Assembly: GCA_025560025.1 (NCBI GenBank)
Contig: CP048486.1
Location: 620,001-684,000 of the forward strand
Reading direction: 5' to 3'
Length of the DNA: 64,000 nucleotides
Source: Agrobacterium tumefaciens
GTDB taxonomy: Bacteria > Pseudomonadota > Alphaproteobacteria > Rhizobiales > Rhizobiaceae
The notes below the pieces were generated by a model. The model saw only the letters and a program-made list of their open reading frames with translations. It was not told where the DNA came from and searched no databases. This document shows positions 8,006 to 19,149 of the stretch, one piece after another. Made by a program: the position numbers and the translations under genes. How positions within the stretch are numbered: the stretch's first letter is position 1; the number at the start of each line of letters is the position of its first letter.

Positions 8006-9523
8006 TTACAGGTCGATCAGGCTCTTGCCCGTCATTTCCGCCGGCAGCGGCACGTTCATCAGTTGCAGCAGCGTCGGAGCGACATCGGCGAGAATACCGC
8101 TATGCAGCTTTGCACCTTCGGGTCCGCCATACAGGATCACCGGCACCGGATTGGTTGTGTGCGCTGTGTGCGGGCCACCCGTCACCGGATCCACCATGGT
8201 TTCGCAATTGCCATGGTCGGCAATCACCAGCATGGCGCCACCCACCTTGTCCAGTGCCGCAACGACGGCGGCAAGCCCCCGGTCCACGGCTTCGCATGCC
8301 TTGATCGCGGCCTGCAGGTCGCCGGTATGGCCGACCATGTCCGGATTGGCATAATTGGTGACGATGAGATCGTAACCTTTGCCGATCGCCTCGACGAATT
8401 TCTCCGTCACTTCCGGCGCGCTCATTTCCGGCTGCAGATCATAGGTCGCAACCTTCGGAGACTTGGGCATGAAGCGGTCTTCGCCCACTTCCGGCTCTTC
8501 CTTGCCGCCATTGAGGAAGAAGGTGACATGCGGATATTTTTCCGTCTCGGCAAGGCGGAACTGCCGCAGACCCTGCTTGGCCACCCAGGCGCCCAGCGTA
8601 TTGACGATATCGCGCTTGGGGTAAGCCGTCGTCATGAAGGTGCTGTGGCGGGTGGAATATTCCACCATGCCAAGCAAGGCCGAAAGCACGGGCTTTTCGC
8701 GCGCGAACCCGTCGAAATCATCCGCGCCGATGGCGAGCAGGATTTCGCGGGCACGGTCGGCGCGGAAATTCAGGCAGAAGAGACCGTCGCCGGCCTTGAA
8801 CCCCTGATAGTCGCCGATCACCGTCGGCAGGATGAATTCATCGGTGACGTTGTTTTTGTAGCTTCCGGCCACAGCGCTCACCGCGTCCGGCGCATGCTCA
8901 CCCTTGCCGAGAACCATGGCGTCATAGGCTTTTTCAACGCGTTCCCAGCGATTGTCGCGATCCATTGCATAATAACGGCCGATCACCGTGCCGATGCTGG
9001 CGCCCTCAGGCAGGCTGGCTGCAAAAGCAGTGACGAAACCCTCTGCCGACTGCGGCGCGACATCGCGGCCATCGGTGATGGCGTGCACAACGACCTTCAG
9101 CCCCAGATCGGTCATCAGCTTCACCGCCGCCTGACCGTGGACGATGTGGCCGTGAACGCCGCCATCCGAAACAACACACATCAGATGCGCCACACCGCCA
9201 GCCGCTTTTACCTTGGCGGCGAAATCGAGAAGCGCGGCATTCTGGAAAAAGCTGCCATCCTCTATCGCCAGATCGATCTGGCCGAGGTCCATGGCGACGA
9301 TACGGCCTGCGCCAATATTGGTGTGTCCGACTTCGGAATTGCCCATCTGCCCGCTGGGCAGGCCCACATTCGGGCCGAAAGTGGTGAGCGTTGCATTCGG
9401 GCAGGTGGCAAAAAGCCGGTCCATGGTGGGCGTGTTCGCCAGCACCGGCGCATTGCTGGATTTGTCCTCGCTCAGCCCCCAGCCATCGAGAATAGTCAGG
9501 ACAACGGGTTTGGGAGTGCTCAT
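8006..9523 (-). CDS. gpmI: 2,3-bisphosphoglycerate-independent phosphoglycerate mutase
   Basis: 505 residues, the normal length. LDGWG at 12-16 carries the first metal ligand Asp13. Ser63 in MGNSEVGHTNIGAGR is the phosphorylated serine. DGRDVAP, ADHGNCE and TAHTTNPVPV near the C terminus supply further substrate and Mn ligands of the alkaline-phosphatase fold. It interconverts 3- and 2-phosphoglycerate in glycolysis and gluconeogenesis in the cytosol. The start is ATG at 9523 with AAGGTCC upstream (a weak site). It stands alone, with opposite-strand neighbours on its 3' side. Confidence 0.96.
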   Translation of the reverse strand: MSTPKPVVLTILDGWGLSEDKSSNAPVLANTPTMDRLFATCPNATLTTFGPNVGLPSGQMGNSEVGHTNIGAGRIVAMDLGQIDLAIEDGSFFQNAALLDFAAKVKAAGGVAHLMCVVSDGGVHGHIVHGQAAVKLMTDLGLKVVVHAITDGRDVAPQSAEGFVTAFAASLPEGASIGTVIGRYYAMDRDNRWERVEKAYDAMVLGKGEHAPDAVSAVAGSYKNNVTDEFILPTVIGDYQGFKAGDGLFCLNFRADRAREILLAIGADDFDGFAREKPVLSALLGMVEYSTRHSTFMTTAYPKRDIVNTLGAWVAKQGLRQFRLAETEKYPHVTFFLNGGKEEPEVGEDRFMPKSPKVATYDLQPEMSAPEVTEKFVEAIGKGYDLIVTNYANPDMVGHTGDLQAAIKACEAVDRGLAAVVAALDKVGGAMLVIADHGNCETMVDPVTGGPHTAHTTNPVPVILYGGPEGAKLHSGILADVAPTLLQLMNVPLPAEMTGKSLIDL

Positions 9524-9726
9524 GAAAGGACCTTCTTCTTCATTCGGTTGCCGGCGGACAGCGAAGCGCTGGGCACCGGAGCGCCCCCGTCCGCCACTAT
9601 GATCATGATGAGAAAACACGGCTTCTCGTTCTTTCTCTTCTATACCCGAAGATCGCGAACGCAAGCCTATACTGACACCGAAACAGTTCCGTGAATGTCG
9701 AAAACGACCCGTTAAAAAGTTATGCA

Positions 9727-9767
9727 GGCGCGCCCATTCCTGGGCTTGTCACAGGAATGAGCGCGCC
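9727..9767 (-). terminator. Terminator of the bkd operon
   Basis: A 16-bp stem with one mismatch (arms 9727-9742 and 9752-9767, loop 9 nt) lies 8 bp past the bkdC stop. On the minus strand it is followed a few bases later by TTTTT. It fits a rho-independent terminator of the minus-strand operon. Confidence 0.75.
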
Positions 9768-9774
9768 GGGTGCT

Positions 9775-11022
9775 TTACTCTATGAAGATCAGAGCCGGCT
9801 TTTCCAGCAGCGCCTTGACGGCCTGGATGAAGACGGCGGCATCCCAGCCGTCGATAACCCGATGATCGAAGCTGGAAGAAAGGTTCATCATCTTGCGCGG
9901 CACGAAACGGCTGCCATCCCAGACCGGCCGCGTCATGATCTTGTTGACACCGATGATCGCCACCTCGGGGTAATTGATGATCGGTGTCGAAACCACACCA
10001 CCCAGGGCGCCGAGCGAGCTGATGGTGATAGTTGAGCCCGTCAGCTCGTCGCGCTGGGCGGTGCCGGTACGGGCCGCCTCGGCAACGCGCGAGACTTCCT
10101 CTGCGCATTGCCAAAGGCCAAGTGTTTCCGTGTGCCGAACCACCGGCACCGTCAATCCCGACGGCGTCTGCGTGGCGATGCCTATGTGAACCGCTTCGTA
10201 ATGGCTGACGACCCCTTTCTCGTCATCGAAGGTGGCATTCATGCCGGGATGATCCGCGACCGTTTTGACAAGCGCCCGCATCAGGAACGGCAGGATCGTC
10301 AGTTTCGGCTGTCCGGAACGGCGGTTGGCGTTCATGGTGGTTCGCAAATCCTCCAGATCCGTCACGTCGATTTCCTCGACATAGGTGATGTGGGGAATGC
10401 GGGAGACGGAAAGCGCCATCTTCTCGGCGATCCTGCGCCTCAGCCCCGTCACCTTCACTTCCTCGACGGCGCTGTCGCGGGGCGCTATCGGCACCGCAGG
10501 CCGTTCAGCTTGCGACCGCGTGGTGAGATAGGCATCGAGATCGGCATGGGTGATATGCCCCTCCGGCCCTGTTCCCCGCAACTGTGCGAGATCGATATCG
10601 AGATCATCGGCGCGCTGGCGAACCGCGGGGGACGCCAGAGGCTTATGGTGTTCGACCTCGGGAGACGGCGGCGCATCATTGATTTCACGGGCCGGCTGGA
10701 TTTCAGCCGCTGGCGGCTCTTCCGTCATGTCGGATGGCGCTTCCGGTTCCGGCGCGTCGCCGACCGGAGCGGCGGCAGCCGCTTCGGTTTCGATGCGCAC
10801 AAGCGGCGCCTTTACCGCCACGGTATCACCCACTTCCGCCGCCAGCCATGTGACGATGCCTGCAACCGGCGAGGGGATTTCGACGGTCGCCTTGTCGGTC
10901 ATCACCGCGGCCAGCACCATGTCCTCATGCACGGGATCGCCGGGCTTGATGTTCCATTCCACCAGTTCGGCTTCCGCCACGCCTTCGCCGACATCGGGCA
11001 TAGTGAGAACAAATTCCGCCAT
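9775..11022 (-). CDS. bkdC: Branched-chain 2-oxoacid dehydrogenase E2 (lipoamide acyltransferase)
   Basis: 415 residues. The lipoyl domain spans 1-78, with Lys44 in the motif TDKATVE as lipoylation site. An acidic Pro/Ala linker follows. The E1/E3-binding domain is at about 130-170 (SPAVRQRADDLDIDL). The catalytic domain ends with DHRVIDG, where His387 and Asp391 are the transferase residues. It passes the branched acyl group from E1 to CoA in the degradation of leucine, valine and isoleucine. It is the last bkd gene. No E3 (lpdA) is present next to it, so E3 must come from elsewhere in the genome. Confidence 0.93.
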   Translation of the reverse strand: MAEFVLTMPDVGEGVAEAELVEWNIKPGDPVHEDMVLAAVMTDKATVEIPSPVAGIVTWLAAEVGDTVAVKAPLVRIETEAAAAAPVGDAPEPEAPSDMTEEPPAAEIQPAREINDAPPSPEVEHHKPLASPAVRQRADDLDIDLAQLRGTGPEGHITHADLDAYLTTRSQAERPAVPIAPRDSAVEEVKVTGLRRRIAEKMALSVSRIPHITYVEEIDVTDLEDLRTTMNANRRSGQPKLTILPFLMRALVKTVADHPGMNATFDDEKGVVSHYEAVHIGIATQTPSGLTVPVVRHTETLGLWQCAEEVSRVAEAARTGTAQRDELTGSTITISSLGALGGVVSTPIINYPEVAIIGVNKIMTRPVWDGSRFVPRKMMNLSSSFDHRVIDGWDAAVFIQAVKALLEKPALIFIE

Positions 11023-11024
11023 TT

Positions 11025-12038
11025 TCAGGCCTCCATGACTTCGATGAGGGCGCGCCCGACGCGGGCAGGACCCGGAAAATAGTCCCATTCCTGCGCATGG
11101 GGATAAGGCGTGTCCCAGCCGGCGACGCGGACGACCGGGGCCTCCAGGTGATAAAAGCAATGTTCCTGCACCAGTGAGACGACTTCCGCGCCGAAGCCGG
11201 AAGTGAGCGTTGCCTCATGCACCATGACGCAGCGGCCGGTCTTGGAAACGGACTTCACGATAGTGTCGAGGTCGAGCGGCAGCAGGCTGCGAAGATCGAT
11301 GATCTCGGCATCCACACCGGTCTCTTCCGTCGCCGCCAGCGCCACATGCACCATGGTGCCATAGGTGATGACGGTGACAGCGTTTCCGGGCCGGCGGATT
11401 TCCGCCTTGCCGATAGGAATCGTGTAATGCCCTTCCGGCACCTCGCCCATGTCGTGTTTGGACCAGGGCGTGACGGGCCGGTCGTGATGGCCGTCGAAGG
11501 GGCCGTTATAAAGCCGCTTCGGCTCCAGAAACATCACGGGATCAGGGTCTTCGATCGACGCGATCAACAGCCCCTTGGCGTCATAAGGGTTGGAGGGAAC
11601 CACCACCTTCAGCCCGCAGACATGGGTAAAAAGCGCCTCCGGGCTCTGGCTATGGGTCTGCCCGCCGAAAATGCCGCCGCCCGTTGGCATTCTGAGAACG
11701 ATGGGGCAGGTAAAATCACCATTGGAGCGATAGCGAATGCGCGCCGCTTCCTGGGTAATCTGGTCATAGGCGGGATACATGTAGTCGGCGAACTGGATTT
11801 CGACACAGGGACGCAAGCCATAAGCGGCCATGCCGATGGCGGTGCCGACAATGCCGGATTCACTGATGGGCGCGTCGAAACAGCGGGTCTTGCCGTATTT
11901 TCCCTGCAGCCCCTGCGTGGCGCGGAAAACCCCGCCGAAATAACCCACGTCCTCACCGAACACCACCACATCGTCGTTGCGCTCCATGGATACATCCATG
12001 GCGCTGCGGACGGCTTCGATCATCGTCATTCTCGTCAT
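11025..12038 (-). CDS. bkdA2: Branched-chain 2-oxoacid dehydrogenase E1 beta subunit
   Basis: 337 residues, exactly the usual length. It begins MTRMTMIEAVRSAMD and shows the transketolase pyrimidine-binding region (VVFGEDVGYFGGVFRATQGL; GIVGTAIGMA) and the C-terminal domain (ALIEVMEA end). With bkdA1 it makes the thiamine-diphosphate-dependent E1 heterotetramer that decarboxylates the branched-chain 2-oxoacids. The start overlaps none of its neighbours: 1 bp separates it from bkdA1 and 2 bp from bkdC, which suggests tight translational coupling. Confidence 0.94.
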   Translation of the reverse strand: MTRMTMIEAVRSAMDVSMERNDDVVVFGEDVGYFGGVFRATQGLQGKYGKTRCFDAPISESGIVGTAIGMAAYGLRPCVEIQFADYMYPAYDQITQEAARIRYRSNGDFTCPIVLRMPTGGGIFGGQTHSQSPEALFTHVCGLKVVVPSNPYDAKGLLIASIEDPDPVMFLEPKRLYNGPFDGHHDRPVTPWSKHDMGEVPEGHYTIPIGKAEIRRPGNAVTVITYGTMVHVALAATEETGVDAEIIDLRSLLPLDLDTIVKSVSKTGRCVMVHEATLTSGFGAEVVSLVQEHCFYHLEAPVVRVAGWDTPYPHAQEWDYFPGPARVGRALIEVMEA

Positions 12039-12039
12039 G

Positions 12040-14450
<2,411 letters not shown>

Positions 14451-14461
14451 CGCCGCCTCCC

Positions 14462-15625
14462 TTAATGTCGCTCTATGCCGAGCGCGGTTGCTTCACCGCC
14501 GCCGATGCACACGGCGGCCACGCCGCGTTTCAGCCCGTGGCGCTGCAAGGCGGCCAGCAAGGTGACGACGATCCTCGCGCCGGAAGCGCCGATCGGATGG
14601 CCGAGCGCACAGGCGCCGCCATGCACATTCACCTTGTCATGCGGCAGGTCGAGATCGCGCATCGCCGCCATCGCCACCACGGCAAAGGCCTCGTTGATTT
14701 CGAAGAGATCGACATCCTTCGCCGCCCAGCCGGTTTTTCCGAACAGCTTTTTCATTGCGCCGATGGGAGCCGTTGGATATCCGGCGGGCGCATCCGCATG
14801 GGAGGCCTGACCGATAATGGTCGCCAGCGGTGAAAGGCCCCGCCTTTCCGCTTCGGAGCGACGCATGAGAACAAGAGCGGCCGCACCATCGGAAATCGAA
14901 CTGGAATTGGCGGCCGTCACCGTTCCGCCATCGCGGAAGGCAGGTTTCAGCTGCGGGATTTTTTCCGGCTTCGCCTTGCCCGGCTGCTCGTCCACGGCGA
15001 CATCGCCGACAGGCGCTATTTCCGCTTCGAAAACCCCTTCAGCGATAGCACGCCGGGCGCGCTCCAGCGAGGTCAGCGCATAATCATCCTGCATGGCGCG
15101 GGTGAACTGGTAAGCTTCAGCGCAATCCTCCGCGAAAGTGCCCATCAGCCGGCCCTTGTCATAGGCGTCCTCGAGGCCATCCAGAAACATGTGGTCAGTG
15201 AGCTTGCCGTGGCCGAGACGATAGCCGTTTCGCGCGCGGTCCAGCAGATAGGGCGCATTGCTCATGCTTTCCATGCCGCCCGCCAGCACGATGGAAGAAC
15301 TTCCCGCCGCAATCTGGTCATAGCCCAGCATGATCGCCTTCATGCCAGAGCCGCACATCTTGTTGATGGTCGCCGCGCCAACCGAGTTGGGAATGCCGGC
15401 GGCAATGGCCGCCTGTCTGGCCGGAGCCTGCCCCTGTCCGGCCGTAAGCACACAGCCCATCAGCACATCGTCAATATCAGAAAACGGAACAGCGGCCCGT
15501 TCGACGGCCGCGCGGATCGCCGCCGCCCCTAGGTCAGGCGCGGCCACCGATTTGAATTCGCCCTGGAACCCACCCATAGCAGTACGAGCGGCCCCGACGA
15601 TCACGACAGGGTCATGCACAGCCAA
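14462..15625 (-). CDS. Acetyl-CoA acetyltransferase (thiolase), TTG start
   Basis: 387 residues. The catalytic residues are Cys91 ([11 protein letters not shown]), His343 ([10 protein letters not shown]) and Cys373 (CIGGGEA), so it is a full thiolase II. The start is taken as TTG at 15625. AGGGAGG lies five bases before it, and the resulting N terminus, [19 protein letters not shown] after Met, matches thiolases. Longer versions would put the ribosome site inside the gene. It can split acetoacetyl-CoA or 2-methylacetoacetyl-CoA, the end products of leucine or isoleucine breakdown. It is the first gene of the minus-strand bkd operon. Confidence 0.88.
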   Translation of the reverse strand: MAVHDPVVIVGAARTAMGGFQGEFKSVAAPDLGAAAIRAAVERAAVPFSDIDDVLMGCVLTAGQGQAPARQAAIAAGIPNSVGAATINKMCGSGMKAIMLGYDQIAAGSSSIVLAGGMESMSNAPYLLDRARNGYRLGHGKLTDHMFLDGLEDAYDKGRLMGTFAEDCAEAYQFTRAMQDDYALTSLERARRAIAEGVFEAEIAPVGDVAVDEQPGKAKPEKIPQLKPAFRDGGTVTAANSSSISDGAAALVLMRRSEAERRGLSPLATIIGQASHADAPAGYPTAPIGAMKKLFGKTGWAAKDVDLFEINEAFAVVAMAAMRDLDLPHDKVNVHGGACALGHPIGASGARIVVTLLAALQRHGLKRGVAAVCIGGGEATALGIERH

Positions 15626-15808
15626 ATTCACCTCCCTTGGCCATTCTCCCGCTTGAGAAAACAACCGTCATCGCGATCTCCTCCAGACCTCGACTGACGT
15701 GAACGCTATCACTATCTCGAATTCATTTCAAAGCTATTTTGATTGACAGTTTTTTGATTGACGATATCTTTGATCCAACAATTAGTCATATCATAGAGCA
15801 AATGATCC
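15626..15808. promoter_or_regulatory. Divergent bkd / lrp promoter region with direct repeats
   Basis: An AT-rich 183-bp spacer. The 11-mer TTTTGATTGAC occurs twice, at 15737-15747 and 15752-15762, 15 bp apart. For lrp, -35 TTGACA (15743-15748) and -10 TATCTT (15765-15770) are 16 bp apart. Such repeated AT-rich words fit Lrp/BkdR binding, where several dimers line the shared promoter. The binding is inferred. Confidence 0.55.
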
Positions 15809-16282
15809 ATGATTGAGCTCGACAGTTTCGACCGGAAGATTCTGCATGTGCTCGGCGATGACGGGCGGGTGAGCTGGCGTGACCTGGCAGCGCGGATAGG
15901 TCTCTCTTTCACGCCGACGCTGCGGCGCGTGCGCAAGCTGGAAGAGGAAGGCATCATTCGTGGTTATACCGCCGTGTTCGATGAGAACCGGCTGCTCGGC
16001 AATATGGGCGTCTTCATCTCCGTCACATTGGAACGGCAGATCAAGGAAGCGCTGACAACCTTCGAACACCATGTCGCTTCCATTCCCGAAGTGGTGGGCG
16101 GTTACCAGACCAGCGGCAGTTCGGATTATCTGATCCACGCCATGGTGCGGGATCTGCCGCATTATCAGGAGCTTCTGGATTTCCTGACCACGGTGCCCGG
16201 CGTGTCGCGCATCCAGTCCAATTTCGCCATTAAGACATTCGTGCGCCGTTCCGCCGCCTTCACCGGAGGTGACACGCCGTAA
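15809..16282 (+). CDS. Lrp/AsnC family regulator (BkdR-like)
   Basis: 157 residues. A helix-turn-helix is at 5-60 ([22 protein letters not shown], split here by length, then [23 protein letters not shown]) and the RAM ligand-binding domain at about 75-145. It is divergent from the bkd operon and first in the leucine-degradation operon. This is the classical position of BkdR, which activates bkd genes in response to branched-chain amino acids. By family knowledge it forms octamers that wrap DNA. Its role as local regulator is inferred from position and the repeats at 15737-15762. Confidence 0.9.
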   Translation: MIELDSFDRKILHVLGDDGRVSWRDLAARIGLSFTPTLRRVRKLEEEGIIRGYTAVFDENRLLGNMGVFISVTLERQIKEALTTFEHHVASIPEVVGGYQTSGSSDYLIHAMVRDLPHYQELLDFLTTVPGVSRIQSNFAIKTFVRRSAAFTGGDTP

Positions 16283-16358
16283 ATCAAGGGTTGCCGGCGC
16301 GGAGGAGGTGCCGGCTACTGACAAAAGGGACGGCCTGCCGTCCGGAGGAGGAGACGCG

Positions 16359-17531
16359 ATGAGTTTGAACCTCGCCGCCATTTTCGATGCCGATCTCGGC
16401 CCGGAAATCGCAGCATTGCGCGATAGCGCAAGCGCATTCGCAGACGATAAAATCGCCCCTTTGGCGGCAGAGATCGACCGCGACGACCGTTTTCCACGCA
16501 AGCTCTGGCCGGAAATGGGTGAGCTCGGTCTGCACGGCATCACCGTTTCGGAAGAATTCGGGGGTGCCGACATGGGCTATCTCGCCCATTGCGTCGCGAT
16601 GGAGGAGATAAGCCGGGCTTCCGCTTCCATCGGCCTCTCCTATGGCGCCCATTCCAACCTCTGCATCAACCAGATCCACCGCTGGGGAACGCAAGAGCAA
16701 AAGCACAGATATCTGCCGAAACTCGTCTCCGGCGAACATGTCGGCTCGCTCGCCATGAGCGAGACGGAAGCCGGTTCGGATGTCGTGTCGATGCGGCTGA
16801 AGGCGGAGCGCAGGGGCGATCGCTACGTGCTGAACGGCGCGAAGATGTGGATCACCAATGGCCACGAGGCCGATACGCTGGTGGTCTACGCCAAGACGGA
16901 TATATCCGCCGGCCCGCGCGGCATCACCGCCTTCCTGATCGAAAAGGGCTTCAAGGGGTTTCGCCCGGCCCAGAAACTCGACAAGCTCGGCATGCGCGGC
17001 TCGCCTACCTCGGAACTGGTATTCGAGGATTGCGAGGTGCCGGAAGAGAACATTCTCGGCCGCCTCAATGACGGCGTGACGGTGCTGATGAGCGGACTGG
17101 ATTACGAGCGCGCCGTGCTGGCCGCAGGCCCGGTCGGCATCATGCAAGCGGCGATCGATCTGGTGCTGCCCTATGCCCGCGAGCGCAAGCAATTCGGCAA
17201 GCCGATCGGCGAATTCCAGCTGGTGCAGGGCAAACTCGCCGATATCTATTCGGCCATGAATGCATCGCGCGCCTATGTCTATGCAGTGGCGCGGGCCTGC
17301 GACAATGGCCGCATCACGAGGCAGGACGCGGCCGGCGCAATCCTCTTTGCCGCCGAACGGGCGACGCAGGTGGCCCTGGATGCCATCCAGCTTCTCGGCG
17401 GGTCCGGTTATGTCAATGAAAGCCCGGCCGGACGGCTGCTGCGCGACGCCAAGCTTTATGAGATCGGCGCGGGCACCAGCGAAATCCGCCGGATGCTGAT
17501 CGGCCGCGAACTGGTCAAGGGCAACGGGTGA
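16359..17531 (+). CDS. ivd: Isovaleryl-CoA dehydrogenase
   Basis: 390 residues. The FAD signature [17 protein letters not shown] is near 131-147. The catalytic base is Glu250 in [11 protein letters not shown], the position that distinguishes isovaleryl-CoA dehydrogenases from other family members, which use a Glu near the C terminus. It converts isovaleryl-CoA to 3-methylcrotonyl-CoA, passing electrons to electron-transfer flavoprotein. The ATG at 16359 follows GGAGGAGGAGACGCG. It sits immediately before the two 3-methylcrotonyl-CoA carboxylase genes, which handle its product. Confidence 0.95.
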   Translation: MSLNLAAIFDADLGPEIAALRDSASAFADDKIAPLAAEIDRDDRFPRKLWPEMGELGLHGITVSEEFGGADMGYLAHCVAMEEISRASASIGLSYGAHSNLCINQIHRWGTQEQKHRYLPKLVSGEHVGSLAMSETEAGSDVVSMRLKAERRGDRYVLNGAKMWITNGHEADTLVVYAKTDISAGPRGITAFLIEKGFKGFRPAQKLDKLGMRGSPTSELVFEDCEVPEENILGRLNDGVTVLMSGLDYERAVLAAGPVGIMQAAIDLVLPYARERKQFGKPIGEFQLVQGKLADIYSAMNASRAYVYAVARACDNGRITRQDAAGAILFAAERATQVALDAIQLLGGSGYVNESPAGRLLRDAKLYEIGAGTSEIRRMLIGRELVKGNG

Positions 17532-17540
17532 GGACACGCG

Positions 17541-19142
17541 ATGAAGCTGACATCCACTCTGAACCGCGACCCCACCTTCGCTGCCAATGTCGATTTCATG
17601 TCGGGTCTGGTGGAGGACCTGCGGCAGCACGTCGAGAAAATCTCCAGAGGCGGCGGCGACAAGGCCCGCGAACGGCATCTTTCCCGCGGCAAATTGCTGG
17701 CGCGCGACCGGATCGAAGCCCTTCTCGACCCCGGCAGTCCATTCCTGGAATTCTCGCAATTCGCGGCTTACGAGGTCTATGACGAACCCGTTCCCGCCGC
17801 CGGCATCGTCACCGGCATCGGCCGGGTCTCCGGCCGCGAATGTGTGATCGTCGCCAATGATGCGACGGTGAAAGGCGGCACCTATTATCCGCTGACGGTG
17901 AAGAAACATCTGCGCGCGCAGGAGATCGCCACGGAGAACCGCCTGCCCTGCATCTATCTGGTGGATTCCGGCGGCGCGAACCTGCCCAATCAGGACGAGG
18001 TGTTTCCCGACCGCGATCATTTCGGCCGCATCTTCTATAATCAGGCCAATATGTCGGCGGAAGGCATCGCGCAGATCGCCGTGGTGATGGGCAGCTGCAC
18101 GGCGGGCGGGGCCTATGTGCCTGCCATGAGCGACCAGTCGGTGATCGTCAAAAATCAGGGCACGATCTTCCTCGGCGGCCCGCCGCTGGTGAAGGCCGCG
18201 ACCGGCGAGGTGGTGAGTGCGGAAGAGCTGGGCGGCGCGGATGTGCATTCCCGCCAATCCGGCGTTACCGATCACTACGCCAATAACGACCGCCACGCGC
18301 TGGCGCTGACCCGGCGGATCGTTTCCACCCTCAACCGCCGCAAACAGGTGGAACTGGATATTCGCGAGCCGACGGAGCCGCTTTATCCGGCAGATGAACT
18401 TTACGGTGTCGTACCCGCCGATACGCGAAAACCCTTCGAGGTGCGGGAGATCATCGCGCGTCTGGTGGACGGTTCCGAATTCGATGAGTTCAAGGCGCTT
18501 TACGGCACGACTTTGGTCTGCGGTTTCGCCCATATCCATGGCTATCCTGTTGGCATCGTCGCCAATAACGGCATTCTTTTCTCGGAATCAGCGCTCAAAG
18601 GCGCACATTTCATCGAGCTCTGCTGCCAGCGCGGTATTCCCCTCGTTTTCCTGCAAAACATCACCGGCTTCATGGTCGGCAAAGCCTATGAGGCGGGCGG
18701 TATCGCCAAGGATGGCGCCAAGCTCGTCACCGCCGTCGCATCGGCAAGGGTGCCGAAATTCACCGTCATCATCGGCGGCTCCTTCGGGGCCGGCAATTAC
18801 GGCATGTGCGGGCGGGCCTATTCACCGCGCTTTTTGTGGATGTGGCCGAATGCCCGCATTTCCGTGATGGGCGGCGAACAGGCGGCCTCTGTTCTGGCGC
18901 AAATCCGCCGAGACGGCATCGAGGCCGATGGCCGCCACTGGTCGAAGGAAGGCGAAGAGGCGTTCAAGCACCCGATCCGGGAAAAATACGAGCTGGAGGG
19001 ACATCCCTATTATGCCAGCGCGAGACTTTGGGACGATGGCATCATCGACCCGAAGGACACACGTCTCGTGCTCGGTCTCGGTCTTTCCGCCGCGCTCAAT
19101 GCACCGATAGAATCCACCCGTTTCGGCATATTCAGGATGTGA
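17541..19142 (+). CDS. mccB: 3-Methylcrotonyl-CoA carboxylase beta (carboxyltransferase) subunit
   Basis: 533 residues, the usual length. It has the two crotonase-fold carboxyltransferase halves; the first includes [19 protein letters not shown] and [15 protein letters not shown], the second [20 protein letters not shown]. These oxyanion-loop elements are those of MCC and not of propionyl-CoA carboxylase. It transfers CO2 from carboxybiotin to 3-methylcrotonyl-CoA to make 3-methylglutaconyl-CoA. It starts 9 bp after ivd and ends 7 bp before mccA. It would work as a cytosolic alpha6-beta6 complex. Confidence 0.95.
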   Translation: MKLTSTLNRDPTFAANVDFMSGLVEDLRQHVEKISRGGGDKARERHLSRGKLLARDRIEALLDPGSPFLEFSQFAAYEVYDEPVPAAGIVTGIGRVSGRECVIVANDATVKGGTYYPLTVKKHLRAQEIATENRLPCIYLVDSGGANLPNQDEVFPDRDHFGRIFYNQANMSAEGIAQIAVVMGSCTAGGAYVPAMSDQSVIVKNQGTIFLGGPPLVKAATGEVVSAEELGGADVHSRQSGVTDHYANNDRHALALTRRIVSTLNRRKQVELDIREPTEPLYPADELYGVVPADTRKPFEVREIIARLVDGSEFDEFKALYGTTLVCGFAHIHGYPVGIVANNGILFSESALKGAHFIELCCQRGIPLVFLQNITGFMVGKAYEAGGIAKDGAKLVTAVASARVPKFTVIIGGSFGAGNYGMCGRAYSPRFLWMWPNARISVMGGEQAASVLAQIRRDGIEADGRHWSKEGEEAFKHPIREKYELEGHPYYASARLWDDGIIDPKDTRLVLGLGLSAALNAPIESTRFGIFRM

Positions 19143-19149
19143 GGCAACC

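Noticed and set aside
8063..9694. Long plus-strand frame opposite gpmI
   Set aside because: gpmI has every active-site motif; the antisense frame has none and would overlap it almost completely.
14451..14461. Separate promoter between the thiolase and the acyl-CoA dehydrogenase genes
   Set aside because: The gap is only 11 bp, so these are read as one operon.
16284..18539. A 751-codon open frame on the minus strand opposite ivd and mccB
   Set aside because: It is the mirror of two genes with complete catalytic motifs and has a His/Ala/Arg-rich composition with no recognisable domain, as expected in high-GC DNA.
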